A DNA stretch of 64,000 nucleotides from Parabacteroides sp. PF5-9 (lineage in GTDB: Bacteria > Bacteroidota > Bacteroidia > Bacteroidales > Tannerellaceae), in the NCBI RefSeq assembly GCF_029893105.1, contig NZ_JARXWG010000009.1, positions 49,587 to 113,586 on the forward strand. The letters are read 5' to 3'. The notes beneath the pieces were generated by a model that searched no databases, was not told the DNA's origin, and saw only the letters and a list, made by a program, of their open reading frames with translations. A program made the position numbers and the translations under genes. This document shows, in pieces, positions 46,051 through 55,417 of this stretch (its first letter is position 1; every line of letters begins with the position of its first letter).

Positions 46051-46608
46051 ATGACATTTACACAAACAGCTATACCGGAAGTATGGATCATTGAACCAAA
46101 AGTATTTTCTGATGAAAGAGGATACTTTATGGAAGCATATAAACAGGAAGAATTTGAGAAACATATAGGGAAAGTTTGTTTTATACAGGACAACGAATCC
46201 TGTTCTTCTCAAAATGTTTTACGGGGATTACATTTCCAACTCCCTCCCTACTCGCAAGCCAAATTGGTACGTGTTATTAAAGGTAGTGTTCTGGATGTCG
46301 CTATAGATATCCGACCCGGATCTCCTACATTTGGTCAGCACGTCGCGGTGGAGTTATCGGAAACAAACAAAAGACAACTGTTTGTTCCCCGAAATTTTGC
46401 ACATGGATTTAAAGTGTTAAGCAAAGAGGTTATTTTTACTTATAAAGTGGATAATCCATATATGCCTTCGCATGAAAGAGGGATACGCTACGATGATCCG
46501 GCAATCGGTATTGATTGGGGAATAACTGATCCGGAGATGTTGATCCTGTCAGAAAAAGACCGTCATGCCCCTCTCCTATCTGAAACTGAATTAACAACCC
46601 TTTTCTAA
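46051..46608 (+). CDS. rfbC: dTDP-4-dehydrorhamnose 3,5-epimerase
   Basis: RfbC is the cupin-fold epimerase of dTDP-L-rhamnose synthesis. The ATG at 46051 (185 residues, MTFTQTAIPEVWIIEP) is preferred over an upstream start at 45997 because it gives the family N-terminus. Motifs are DERGYFMEAYKQEEF, NVLRGLHFQLPPYSQAKLVRVIKG (catalytic His) and VPRNFAHGFKVLSKE. rfbB follows after 12 bp. rfbA and rfbD are not in the window. Confidence 0.95.
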   Translation: MTFTQTAIPEVWIIEPKVFSDERGYFMEAYKQEEFEKHIGKVCFIQDNESCSSQNVLRGLHFQLPPYSQAKLVRVIKGSVLDVAIDIRPGSPTFGQHVAVELSETNKRQLFVPRNFAHGFKVLSKEVIFTYKVDNPYMPSHERGIRYDDPAIGIDWGITDPEMLILSEKDRHAPLLSETELTTLF

Positions 46609-46620
46609 TCAACAGACAAT

Positions 46621-47760
46621 ATGAAAACTTATTTAGTAACCGGTGCTGCCGGTTTTATCGGTGCAAATTTCCTAAAGTTCATGTTAGGTAAATACCAGGA
46701 CATAAAAATTGTAGTATTGGATTTGCTTACCTACGCCGGAAACCTGGGAACAATCATTGAAGATGTAGACAACAAAAGATGTCTGTTTGTCAAAGGAGAT
46801 ATCGGAGATCGTTTGTTAGTTAATCAACTTTTTGCAGAACACCATATCGATTATGTCGTAAACTTCGCTGCAGAAAGTCATGTAGATAGAAGTATTGAGA
46901 ACCCTCAACTATTTCTGATGACCAACATACTTGGCACCCAAAACCTACTGGATGCCGCCCGTTTAGCCTGGACTACAGGAAAAGATGAAACGGGTTATCC
47001 GGTATGGAGAGAGGATGTTCGTTTTCATCAGGTGTCTACCGATGAAGTCTATGGAAGCCTCGGAGCAGAAGGGTATTTTCACGAGACCACCCCACTCGAT
47101 CCACACAGTCCCTACAGTGCGTCCAAAACAAGTGCTGATCTGATTGTCAAAGCCTATTCGGATACCTATAAAATGCCGACTACCATAACCCGTTGTTCCA
47201 ACAACTACGGTCCTTACCACTTTCCAGAGAAACTGATTCCACTGATCATCAAAAATATTCTGGAAGGAAAATCATTGCCCGTATATGGCGACGGCACCAA
47301 TGTGCGCGACTGGTTGTATGTAGAAGATCATTGCAAAGCGATTGATCTGGTATTACATCAGGGACGTAACGGAGAGGTCTATAATGTCGGAGGACACAAC
47401 GAGAAGCAGAACATCGACATTGTCAAAACCATCATCCGTACCATTCGTGAAATTATGGATACAGAACCCGCCTATCGTCAGGTTCTAAAGAAAAAAGAGT
47501 TCGACGAGCAGGGTCATATAAAAATCGACTGGATCAATGATCACCTGATCACCTTTGTAAAAGATCGCCTCGGACATGATCAACGGTATGCAATCGACCC
47601 GACAAAAATATCCCACGAGTTGGGATGGCTGCCTGAGACTCCTTTTGATAAAGGGATTATCAAAACAATTCGTTGGTACCTGGACAATCAGGAATGGGTA
47701 GATACAATTATAGACGGTGATTATTTAAACTATTACGAACAGATGTATCACAACAGATAG
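46621..47760 (+). CDS. rfbB: dTDP-glucose 4,6-dehydratase
   Basis: RfbB oxidises dTDP-glucose to the 4-keto-6-deoxy sugar that feeds rhamnose and other deoxysugars of surface glycans. The 379-residue extended SDR protein has the NAD-binding GAAGFIGANFL, the dehydratase-specific STDEVYGSLGAEGYFHE and the catalytic YSASK followed by NNYGPYHFPEKLIPL. It forms an operon with rfbC. Confidence 0.96.
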   Translation: MKTYLVTGAAGFIGANFLKFMLGKYQDIKIVVLDLLTYAGNLGTIIEDVDNKRCLFVKGDIGDRLLVNQLFAEHHIDYVVNFAAESHVDRSIENPQLFLMTNILGTQNLLDAARLAWTTGKDETGYPVWREDVRFHQVSTDEVYGSLGAEGYFHETTPLDPHSPYSASKTSADLIVKAYSDTYKMPTTITRCSNNYGPYHFPEKLIPLIIKNILEGKSLPVYGDGTNVRDWLYVEDHCKAIDLVLHQGRNGEVYNVGGHNEKQNIDIVKTIIRTIREIMDTEPAYRQVLKKKEFDEQGHIKIDWINDHLITFVKDRLGHDQRYAIDPTKISHELGWLPETPFDKGIIKTIRWYLDNQEWVDTIIDGDYLNYYEQMYHNR

Positions 47761-47775
47761 CTGCCTTAAATCAAG

Positions 47776-50700
47776 TCAACTTGTTGATTCCTCATTCCCG
47801 CGAACTTCTACTTCTGCGGGAATCGTACTTTCTTCATTCGCAGGTTCTTGCTGCCGAAAACTAACCAATTCGGGAGCAGTCTCTTTGATTTTTTCTCTGA
47901 TCGCATTACGGATCTCCTGCCTCAAACTCACACGGCTATCATTCAGATCGGCCGACCGGGCAGGTTTAAAGGTATCTTTATACTTACATTTGACAATTTT
48001 ATATTTAAAATCATCCATATTTCCGGTGACATCTATTCCTAACTTAAACGGAACAGGCGATTTCAATACCGACACATGGTAATTAAAAGTCATATCCAGA
48101 TTATGCGTTCCCCCTACGGCTACCCGGTAACGATCCATTTCAAGCAGGAACGGGAAAACCTCAATCTTATGATCACGGATCGCCAGATCAACAGAAATAC
48201 TATCAATCTGATTCCGTTCCTTATTCTTGAACATCAATGTTTTAGATATTTCAGTAAACGTTTCTCCATCAAGCAACACCATATTTTTGCCATACAGATA
48301 ACAAGCCGACTGCAAAGAGGGCAGAATCATCGACATGGTAGAATCAATATCACAGGTTGCCGTGATCTGACAGTCGACCATCCCTTCAAAAGAACGAAGC
48401 ATAGGAACCAGCGTATCTATCGACGGGAACAGACCGATCAGTTTGTCCACTAATATCTGTTCCATCTCCAGATCAAAACCGGCAGTAGCCCCTTGGCGAT
48501 CCTTGGCGGTATAGACCATGGTCAGATTCCCATTCCCTATATTCGACTTCATACTCAGGTTACTCAGATTCAGGCTTTGATCACGTATAATGATCTTTCC
48601 TTCCACATTTTCCAGATTCAAGTCCGTATAGTTTACTCGTTTGGCTTTGGTATGTAACGTCATATTCAGATTACGGGGAACAACGAACAGCACATCAGTC
48701 GTATCTGCATCTATCACATCTATCTCTTGATGTTGTGCCAATTGCTCATCCTCGTCGATGACCTCGTCGGAGTTCAACAACTGATTTTCGGCCGACTCCA
48801 ACTGTTCGGCAAACAGCATACCCCGATTAATAGCTTGCATTAATTGATTACAATCAATCGTATCCGATGTTAAATAGAATTCACCCTGTAACGTTCCTCC
48901 ACGCAACATAGCCTGCCGGATACGACTCAGTTCGCCACTCAATGTAAAATCACTTTTCCCGACACGCACCCGGGCATCAGTCATTGTTACTTTATTCGTG
49001 TCAAAATTAACGGAAGTATTTCCCATACGAATAACTGTAGGAAATAACCGGCTAAAAACACGCATCTGTTTAAATTGAACGCTACCTCGCGCTTCCCAGT
49101 TTCGTAATAATTGATTGGTTTCACTACCTGTTGTCGACTCCCTACGCACACGACCAGTAGAGTCTCTTCGCGCCCTGAAAGCCTGCATTCTCAGGCTATC
49201 CCTTTGAACAGATCTATTCGAAGGGTGTATACTATCCGTCTGAGTACCATTCGCCTGTCGACTCGCTCTTCGCGTTGCCTGTTGTTGACGCATCGCATCG
49301 CGATAAGGCAACGCCTCCAATCGAAATACGCTTTCCGCCAAAGTGGCTGTCGTCCGCGTTGGTGCCACAAAATATTTCAACGTATCCACCGATATTTTCA
49401 TGGCAGCTACAGGTTGCCGCTTATTATTTTCCGAAGCTTTCAGACCACCCTGTACCAATGCCTGGCGCACACTCACCCAGACCGAATCGGGCATACGTGT
49501 TCGCAAATGTTCAAATTTCAACTGTCCGGTCACCGGAATAACAGCTGTCGTATCAATTACCTGAGCCGTATTCGCTTCCAGTTCTACCTTTCCGACACGC
49601 GTATCTATTTCATCCTTATACCTGATATTCAATGAATCGACAGTCAGTTTAGCATTCAACATATCCTTAACATTCAGATACCGGCTTTCACGTTCGACCG
49701 CCCCGACGACCAAATGAGCATCAGCAATCAGCATATCTATATCCAAAGGCTTACTAAACACTTTAAAAGTATCGATATCCAGACGTCCTTTGGCTCGTAT
49801 CTTATCAAAACGACTATTAATAATGTCCTCAGAAGTAAAAGAGGCACCCAAATCCATATCTGCTACTCCCCGAATCAAAAAGGTATCCGGATTCAGAAAC
49901 TCTTCTCCCAACCGGGTGAAATCGATACGCCCTTTCATTTGCATATCCACCGATGGAGTATTCAACAGATTGCTCACATTTCCTTCTACATGAAGAGAGG
50001 TGTTCAACCCTTCCAACACCAGGCTACCCAGATTCAAATAAGACGATTCGGGAGAGACTCCATCTACAAAAACATCCATATCCATCGAGAGATTTTCAAT
50101 TCCCTGCTCGACATCTTTCATATGATAAGCGCCATCGGCAATCCGGCAATACAAATAAACCGAAGGCATTATACTATCACCCAACACCCCATTCACACTA
50201 GCATCAAGCATCACAGACCCTTTTGCCTCCATCCGGTGACGATTCGGCAAATAGTCACCCGGAATAAAAGCAAGTAATTCATTGATATCCGTTGCACCAA
50301 GTCCCAGATTCACATCAAAACGAATGTTATTGCTTTCGGGCATGGCAAAGACAACCCCATTCGCAGTAAAAGGCAATTTATTAATGCGCATTTCAGCGCG
50401 GGTTAAAGTCGCCACCGAGAAATTATGGCTCATTTCAACACGGCTTTTGAGTTCCCAATTCAGCCGGTTTGTTAATGAATACGAAGGATTGGTATATAAA
50501 AAAGAGGAAGAGCCCGTTTCAATCTCAAACTGATTCCCTCCTCCTGTAAATGAACCGGTAAGCATCAGAAAGAAATCATCCATCTCCATGTACGTATCCT
50601 GCTGTTCATCATCATAGATAAAATGTGCATTTGTTATATGTACACGTTTCAGGTCGATAGTCGGCAAAGGCTCCTTTGGAGCATCTACCTCAACAGACTC

Positions 50701-51168
50701 ACCCTCTTCCGTTTGATAAATAGCCCAATTGGCTTTCCCTTCCCTATTGACATATCCATAAAAATGAAGTCCGTCTATCAAGATCTCATCGATAGAGATT
50801 ATTTTGCGAAACAGGTAGTCAAACGGACGTAAGGAGAGCGTCACCTGATTGAAAAACAGTAATGAGTCGGAATGCAGATTCTCCACGCCTATATGTAAAT
50901 GGTCGTCATCGGCCGCATGTGAGATTAATCGGCCGTTGGTCAGTTTTACGCCCAGATTAGGGTAGGTCTCCCAAAAAGTTAATTCGACATGTTCACATTC
51001 CAGATGAGCATCAATAAAACGATTGGTTTGTTCGATCACCAACGGAGTCAGTTTCTCCGGAGGAAGTACTCCCCATTTTAATATTCCGAATCCGACAAGC
51101 GGAAGAATAAACAAAACGGTTACCAAAACAGCAACTGAAATTATTAACAGACTCTTTTTGCGCCTCAT
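47776..51168 (-). CDS. AsmA-family inner-membrane protein, very large
   Basis: The ATG at 51168 (MRRKKSLLIISVAVLVTVLF) starts with an ideal membrane anchor; the longer frame begins at a TTG. The 1,130-residue protein has an AsmA-like N-terminus (PLVIEQTNRFIDAHLECEHVELTFWETYPNLGVKLTNG) and repeated beta strands. The C-terminal AsmA region includes FDLEMEQILVDKLIGLFPSIDTL and ITATCDIDSTM. AsmA-like proteins bridge the periplasm and are implicated in lipid transport. A basic, Ser/Arg-rich insert at about 635-705 (RRASRQANGTQTD) is unusual. Confidence 0.85.
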   Translation of the reverse strand: MRRKKSLLIISVAVLVTVLFILPLVGFGILKWGVLPPEKLTPLVIEQTNRFIDAHLECEHVELTFWETYPNLGVKLTNGRLISHAADDDHLHIGVENLHSDSLLFFNQVTLSLRPFDYLFRKIISIDEILIDGLHFYGYVNREGKANWAIYQTEEGESVEVDAPKEPLPTIDLKRVHITNAHFIYDDEQQDTYMEMDDFFLMLTGSFTGGGNQFEIETGSSSFLYTNPSYSLTNRLNWELKSRVEMSHNFSVATLTRAEMRINKLPFTANGVVFAMPESNNIRFDVNLGLGATDINELLAFIPGDYLPNRHRMEAKGSVMLDASVNGVLGDSIMPSVYLYCRIADGAYHMKDVEQGIENLSMDMDVFVDGVSPESSYLNLGSLVLEGLNTSLHVEGNVSNLLNTPSVDMQMKGRIDFTRLGEEFLNPDTFLIRGVADMDLGASFTSEDIINSRFDKIRAKGRLDIDTFKVFSKPLDIDMLIADAHLVVGAVERESRYLNVKDMLNAKLTVDSLNIRYKDEIDTRVGKVELEANTAQVIDTTAVIPVTGQLKFEHLRTRMPDSVWVSVRQALVQGGLKASENNKRQPVAAMKISVDTLKYFVAPTRTTATLAESVFRLEALPYRDAMRQQQATRRASRQANGTQTDSIHPSNRSVQRDSLRMQAFRARRDSTGRVRRESTTGSETNQLLRNWEARGSVQFKQMRVFSRLFPTVIRMGNTSVNFDTNKVTMTDARVRVGKSDFTLSGELSRIRQAMLRGGTLQGEFYLTSDTIDCNQLMQAINRGMLFAEQLESAENQLLNSDEVIDEDEQLAQHQEIDVIDADTTDVLFVVPRNLNMTLHTKAKRVNYTDLNLENVEGKIIIRDQSLNLSNLSMKSNIGNGNLTMVYTAKDRQGATAGFDLEMEQILVDKLIGLFPSIDTLVPMLRSFEGMVDCQITATCDIDSTMSMILPSLQSACYLYGKNMVLLDGETFTEISKTLMFKNKERNQIDSISVDLAIRDHKIEVFPFLLEMDRYRVAVGGTHNLDMTFNYHVSVLKSPVPFKLGIDVTGNMDDFKYKIVKCKYKDTFKPARSADLNDSRVSLRQEIRNAIREKIKETAPELVSFRQQEPANEESTIPAEVEVRGNEESTS

Positions 51169-51300
51169 ACACACTGTTCTTTTATCGGAGCAAACATACG
51201 TATAAATTTTCAATTTTGACTTTAGCCACTGATTTGCAAATCATAAAAAAGAAAAAACAAAAACAACGAATGGTTTATTTGTGCCTATTGGAACACTTTT

Positions 51301-51410
51301 TTGTTAGAGGTACGTCTAAAACAATTTAGAGGTACGTCTAAATCTGTTTAGAGGTACGTCTAAAATCATTTAGAGGTACCTCTAACAGAAAATGAACCTA
51401 CGTGTCACAA
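51301..51410. repeat. 22-bp-period palindromic array, copy 3
   Basis: Centres lie at 51311, 51333, 51355, 51377 and 51399, exactly 22 bp apart. Units 1-3 read TTAGAGGTACGTCTAA, unit 4 is the perfect palindrome TTAGAGGTACCTCTAA, and unit 5 is degenerate (AACCTACGTGTCA). The linkers ACAA, ATCTG and ATCA recur in the other arrays. It is in the 404-bp gap between the divergent AsmA and NhaD genes, otherwise without features. Confidence 0.88.
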
Positions 51411-51572
51411 AAAAACGGACAGAATACTTCTTTTATTCCTATAGGATGGTACCAGAAAAGGTCGGTGAACTTAAAAAAACAGTCAAATGCTCCATTCTGC
51501 ACGATTCTATTGTGAAAATTTTATAATTATTACTATTTTTACACCGTTTTTACTCAAACTAAAAAAAAGAAG

Positions 51573-53012
51573 ATGATATTAACCGCCATGCTTTTCGTAT
51601 TTGTGATAGGCTATTTGTTTATCGCATTAGAACATCCTTTTAAAATCAACAAAGCCGGGAGTGCACTATTGACCGGAACTGTGTTATGGGTCATGTATGT
51701 TTTTGCTGCACCCGATCTGATCCCTTCAGTCTCTTTCGAAGAGTTTCAGCATTTCCTACAATCGTCTCCCGCCCTTCTTTCCGAATCGTTTCGCGACCAA
51801 TGTATCCATTTTGTAGTAGATCATCAACTGATTCACTGCATCGGAGAAATCGCTGAAACGCTGATCTTCCTGATCGGAGCTATGATTACGGTAGAGTTGA
51901 TCGATGTTCACGGAGGTTTTTTATTTATCACCAACAGAATCACCACCACCAATAAACGGAAACTTTTAGTGATCATTGCTATGCTGACTTTCTTCATGTC
52001 GGCAGCGTTAGACAATCTAACTTCTTCGATTGTCATGATTATGTTGATCCGGAAACTGATCGGAAACTTCAAGGAACGTTGGGTATTCGGCAGTATCATT
52101 ATCATTGCGGCAAACAGTGGAGGAGCCTGGTCGCCGATTGGTGACGTGACAACGATTATGTTATGGGTCAGGGGAAATATTTCCACCTCTGCCACTATAC
52201 CGAACCTCATCTTGCCAAGTATTGTTTCGGCATTGATTCCGGTACTGATAGCCACACGCTTTTTACATGGGAATGTAACTCCTCCTATTTATTTCCAGGA
52301 AGAAGACAACGACGAATTATTGAAAGAACTCAAGACAAAAGAAAAACTGTCCATATTGATCATTGGGGTGTTATGTTTGATCTTTGTTCCTATATTTAAA
52401 ACAGTAACCCACCTGCCTCCATTTTTAGGGATTCTATTGGGAGTCGGTATCTTATGGGTCTATACAGAAATCATGTACCGAAGAGATACAATTAATGAAG
52501 ATTTAAAACTTCGTTTATCCAAAGTTGTGCGACGTATTGACGGAGCGACTCTGCTTTTCTTTTTAGGGATTTTGCTGGCGGTCGACGTTTTGCGTTTCAG
52601 CGGCATTTTGGGTAGTTTCTCCGTTTGGCTGGATCAAACTGTAGGTAACGTATATGCGGTCAATATGGTCATCGGGGCATTATCTGCCATTGTCGACAAT
52701 GTGCCTCTGGTAGCCGGTGCGATAGGGATGTACCCTGTAGCCACCGAAGCGATGGTTGCTGCTTCGGCTAATCCGGAATATATGATGAACTTTGTACAGG
52801 ATGGTACTTTCTGGCAGTTCCTGACCTATTGTGCCGGGGTTGGTGGTAGCATGCTGATTATCGGTTCTGCCGCCGGAGTAGTCGTTATGGGATTGGAACG
52901 TATCAATTTTATGTGGTATTTGAAACGTATCACATGGATGGCAGCGATAGGATATATTGCCGGAGCCTTGGTGTATATGCTCCAAAAGTGGCTGATTAAT
53001 TTATATCTATGA
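51573..53012 (+). CDS. nhaD: NhaD-type Na+/H+ antiporter
   Basis: The 479-residue membrane protein has about 12 hydrophobic segments and belongs to the ion transporter superfamily. SAALDNLTSSIVMIMLIRKL, ANSGGAWSPIGDVTTIMLW and AIVDNVPLVAGAIGMYP are typical NhaD half-site motifs, with acids in the membrane. It should export Na+ in exchange for H+. The stop overlaps the start of the kinase gene by 4 bp (ATGA), so the two are translationally coupled. Confidence 0.92.
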   Translation: MILTAMLFVFVIGYLFIALEHPFKINKAGSALLTGTVLWVMYVFAAPDLIPSVSFEEFQHFLQSSPALLSESFRDQCIHFVVDHQLIHCIGEIAETLIFLIGAMITVELIDVHGGFLFITNRITTTNKRKLLVIIAMLTFFMSAALDNLTSSIVMIMLIRKLIGNFKERWVFGSIIIIAANSGGAWSPIGDVTTIMLWVRGNISTSATIPNLILPSIVSALIPVLIATRFLHGNVTPPIYFQEEDNDELLKELKTKEKLSILIIGVLCLIFVPIFKTVTHLPPFLGILLGVGILWVYTEIMYRRDTINEDLKLRLSKVVRRIDGATLLFFLGILLAVDVLRFSGILGSFSVWLDQTVGNVYAVNMVIGALSAIVDNVPLVAGAIGMYPVATEAMVAASANPEYMMNFVQDGTFWQFLTYCAGVGGSMLIIGSAAGVVVMGLERINFMWYLKRITWMAAIGYIAGALVYMLQKWLINLYL

Positions 53013-53845
53013 TCTTGATCGCCGACAGCGGTTCTACAAAAACCGACTGGTGTCTTATTCATGAGGGTGTTGTCGTACAGCGTATTCCAACAACCGGGAT
53101 AAATCCCTATTTTCAAACTCCCGAGGATATTTCGGAAGAATTGAACCATTCCCTTTTTCCATTATTGGAATCCCATCCAATAGAAGCCGTTTTCTTTTAC
53201 GGTGCAGGGTGTGCTTTTCCGGAGAAAAATCGGATATTGGAAGAACTGCTCGGCAATAAATTACAAGCCCCCGTGGAAGTGCATAGTGATTTAATGGGTG
53301 CTGCACGGGGATTATGCGGTTTGTCACCGGGTATAGCCTGCATTCTGGGTACAGGTTCCAACTCATGCCTTTTCGATGGTGTGGAGATTATCGAACATAT
53401 CCCCCCTTTGGGATACATCTTGGGAGATGAAGGCAGTGGTGCCGTGTTGGGGAAATTATTCGTTGCCGACTGTCTGAAAAAACGTTTGCCTGAACCGCTT
53501 ATTCAGAAATTTATGCAGCGTTATGAACTTACCCCTGCACTTATTCTGGAGAAAGTATACAAAGAACCTTTCCCAAACCGTTTTCTGGCCAACCTCTCCC
53601 GTTTTTTATGGGAAAATCTGCATGAGCAGCCTATCCGCCATTTGGTGCGCAGTAGTTTTCAAAACTTCTTTGTTAGAAATGTGATGGCTTATAGTGGCAT
53701 GGATCAATTACCTATACATTTTACTGGCTCAATTGCGTTCTTCTATCAGGATCTATTAAAAGAGGTGGGAAGTGCACTCGATCTGAATATCGGAATGATC
53801 ATGCAATCGCCAATGGATGGACTTATTCAATATCATACCGTTTAA
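53009..53845 (+). CDS. BadF/BadG-type amino-sugar kinase, MurK-like
   Basis: The 278-residue ASKHA-fold kinase has the phosphate-1 motif IADSGSTKTDWCLI, GAARGLCGLSPGIACILGTGSNSCLFDG (phosphate 2) and LGDEGSGAVLGKL. It belongs to the BadF/BadG N-acetylglucosamine-kinase-like group, which includes the MurNAc/GlcNAc kinase MurK. The murQ gene 5 bp downstream makes MurNAc a likely substrate: kinase then etherase gives GlcNAc-6-phosphate from recycled peptidoglycan. Confidence 0.85.
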   Translation: MILIADSGSTKTDWCLIHEGVVVQRIPTTGINPYFQTPEDISEELNHSLFPLLESHPIEAVFFYGAGCAFPEKNRILEELLGNKLQAPVEVHSDLMGAARGLCGLSPGIACILGTGSNSCLFDGVEIIEHIPPLGYILGDEGSGAVLGKLFVADCLKKRLPEPLIQKFMQRYELTPALILEKVYKEPFPNRFLANLSRFLWENLHEQPIRHLVRSSFQNFFVRNVMAYSGMDQLPIHFTGSIAFFYQDLLKEVGSALDLNIGMIMQSPMDGLIQYHTV

Positions 53846-53850
53846 GAATT

Positions 53851-54666
53851 ATGGCTTTTCAGAAAATAACCGAATCGGAATCATTATACAATCATCTGGA
53901 AAAGATGTCGGTTGGCGAACTATTGGAAAACATCAACCGGGAAGATCAAAAGGTTGCGCTTGCTGTTCAGAGAGCCATTCCTCAGATAGAACAATTGGTG
54001 ACCGCATTGATCGATCGGATGAAACGAGGAGGACGGATATTCTATCTGGGAGCCGGCACAAGCGGACGACTGGGGGTATTGGATGCCTCCGAAATTCCTC
54101 CCACCTACGGTATGCCTAACACAATCGTTATCGGACTGATTGCCGGAGGTGATACCGCCTTACGCAATCCGGTAGAATCTGCTGAAGATGACTGGATAAA
54201 GGGGTGGAACGAACTACAGGCTTATCAGATCGACAAAGATGATACCGTTATCGGAATTGCCGCATCGGGAACCACACCGTATGTGATCGGAGCATTACAG
54301 GAAGCACGTAAACAAGGTATTCTCACCGCCTCCATATCCTGCAACCCCGACTCTCCCATGGCTGCTGCGGCCGAGATTGCCATTGAAGCGATTGTTGGCC
54401 CTGAATTCGTGACCGGAAGCACACGCATGAAAAGCGGTACCGCTCAGAAAATGATCCTGAATATGATCACCTCCTCGGTGATGATTAAATTGGGACGGGT
54501 GAAAGGTAACCGAATGGTCAATATGCAATTAACCAATCAGAAATTGGTCGATCGAGGGGTAAGAATGCTCATGGAAGAATTAAAACTCGATAATGAACAA
54601 GCCAAACATTTATTGCTTTTACATGGGTCTGTCAAAAAAGCAATCGACGCTTATCACAAGGAATAA
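53851..54666 (+). CDS. murQ: N-acetylmuramic acid 6-phosphate etherase
   Basis: MurQ removes the lactyl ether of MurNAc-6-phosphate. The 271-residue protein has a SIS fold with YLGAGTSGRLGVLDASEIPPTYG near 65-87 and the signature VGPEFVTGSTRMKSGTAQKMILNMITS. The length is slightly short but complete, and a C-terminal UBA-like helix region is present (AKHLLLLHGSVKKAI). It sits with the MurK-like kinase in a three-gene operon led by nhaD. Confidence 0.95.
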   Translation: MAFQKITESESLYNHLEKMSVGELLENINREDQKVALAVQRAIPQIEQLVTALIDRMKRGGRIFYLGAGTSGRLGVLDASEIPPTYGMPNTIVIGLIAGGDTALRNPVESAEDDWIKGWNELQAYQIDKDDTVIGIAASGTTPYVIGALQEARKQGILTASISCNPDSPMAAAAEIAIEAIVGPEFVTGSTRMKSGTAQKMILNMITSSVMIKLGRVKGNRMVNMQLTNQKLVDRGVRMLMEELKLDNEQAKHLLLLHGSVKKAIDAYHKE

Positions 54667-54680
54667 TGCTTAATTTATTC

Positions 54681-54688
54681 TATCTTTG
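54681..54688 (+). promoter_or_regulatory. -7 element upstream of the 207-residue protein gene
   Basis: TATCTTTG, 29 bp before the ATG at 54717, matches the Bacteroidetes -7 box and separates this gene from the murQ operon. Confidence 0.6.
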
Positions 54689-54716
54689 TCACTCATAAAA
54701 ATTATCGTTCATTCAA

Positions 54717-55340
54717 ATGGGTCTACTACATAAAAAAGAAGAGACAACGGACTATGCCGGCGAACGTTCCGTTGAAGAGTTCATGACATTTATACGGGTT
54801 TATTATCAAGCCGTTATGGCTGTCAATCTGGGAATTACCAACATCAATATGTTGCCTGATATGGCCTTATTCAAACGCATGTTGAAAATCCCGACACAAA
54901 ACAACAAACCGGGTCTGGCCGAAAAATCGCGCGTAAAAAAAGTTCTGATGCAAGATTATGGATTAGGCGAATACTTTTTCAAAGAGATTGATGCATCTGT
55001 AAAGAAAAACTGTAAGTCACAACAACATATCCAAACCTATTTTTTCCAGTTTCAAGGCTTTTGTCAGGATCTGTTCGGATTACTTGATAATCTGATGCAA
55101 TGGAAATTCCGTCTGTCTATGCTTGTCAATAAACTGATGCGACGCCAGATAACCCGTGTGATTCATGACGTGTTTACCAAATCGGAATGGAAAGAGGTAA
55201 ATGATCAGAAAAGGGCATGGAGTATCCGCAAATACGCCGAAACTCTGGGATATTCGGAACAGTGGGTCACTGACTTTGTGTACAACATCCTTGTACTGGC
55301 TAAAGCTGATAACAAAAGGGATCGCAAAAAGAACAAATAA
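54717..55340 (+). CDS. Conserved-looking hypothetical cytoplasmic protein
   Basis: This 207-residue protein is basic and mostly helical, with no signal peptide or membrane segment. KKNCKSQQHIQTYFFQFQGFCQDLFGLLDNL and SIRKYAETLGYSEQWVTDFVYN stand out. I do not recognise the family. It has its own promoter and lies between murQ and the glycosylase-like gene. Codon use looks like that of its neighbours, so it is probably a genuine core gene. Confidence 0.7.
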   Translation: MGLLHKKEETTDYAGERSVEEFMTFIRVYYQAVMAVNLGITNINMLPDMALFKRMLKIPTQNNKPGLAEKSRVKKVLMQDYGLGEYFFKEIDASVKKNCKSQQHIQTYFFQFQGFCQDLFGLLDNLMQWKFRLSMLVNKLMRRQITRVIHDVFTKSEWKEVNDQKRAWSIRKYAETLGYSEQWVTDFVYNILVLAKADNKRDRKKNK

Positions 55341-55417
55341 TTGGGTTGTGATATGATCTCTAACTGTTCATAATAGGATTCTATTGAAATAATGATCGAA
55401 AGATCAGTCTAAAGATT

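Noticed and set aside
49111..49635. 174-codon forward frame inside the AsmA gene
   Set aside because: It is a shadow of the Arg/Ser-rich part of the AsmA reading frame on the other strand.
51301..51410. 22-bp-period arrays as CRISPR arrays
   Set aside because: There are no unique spacers of 25-40 bp; the units are palindromic with 4-8 bp linkers shared between arrays, and no cas genes are present.
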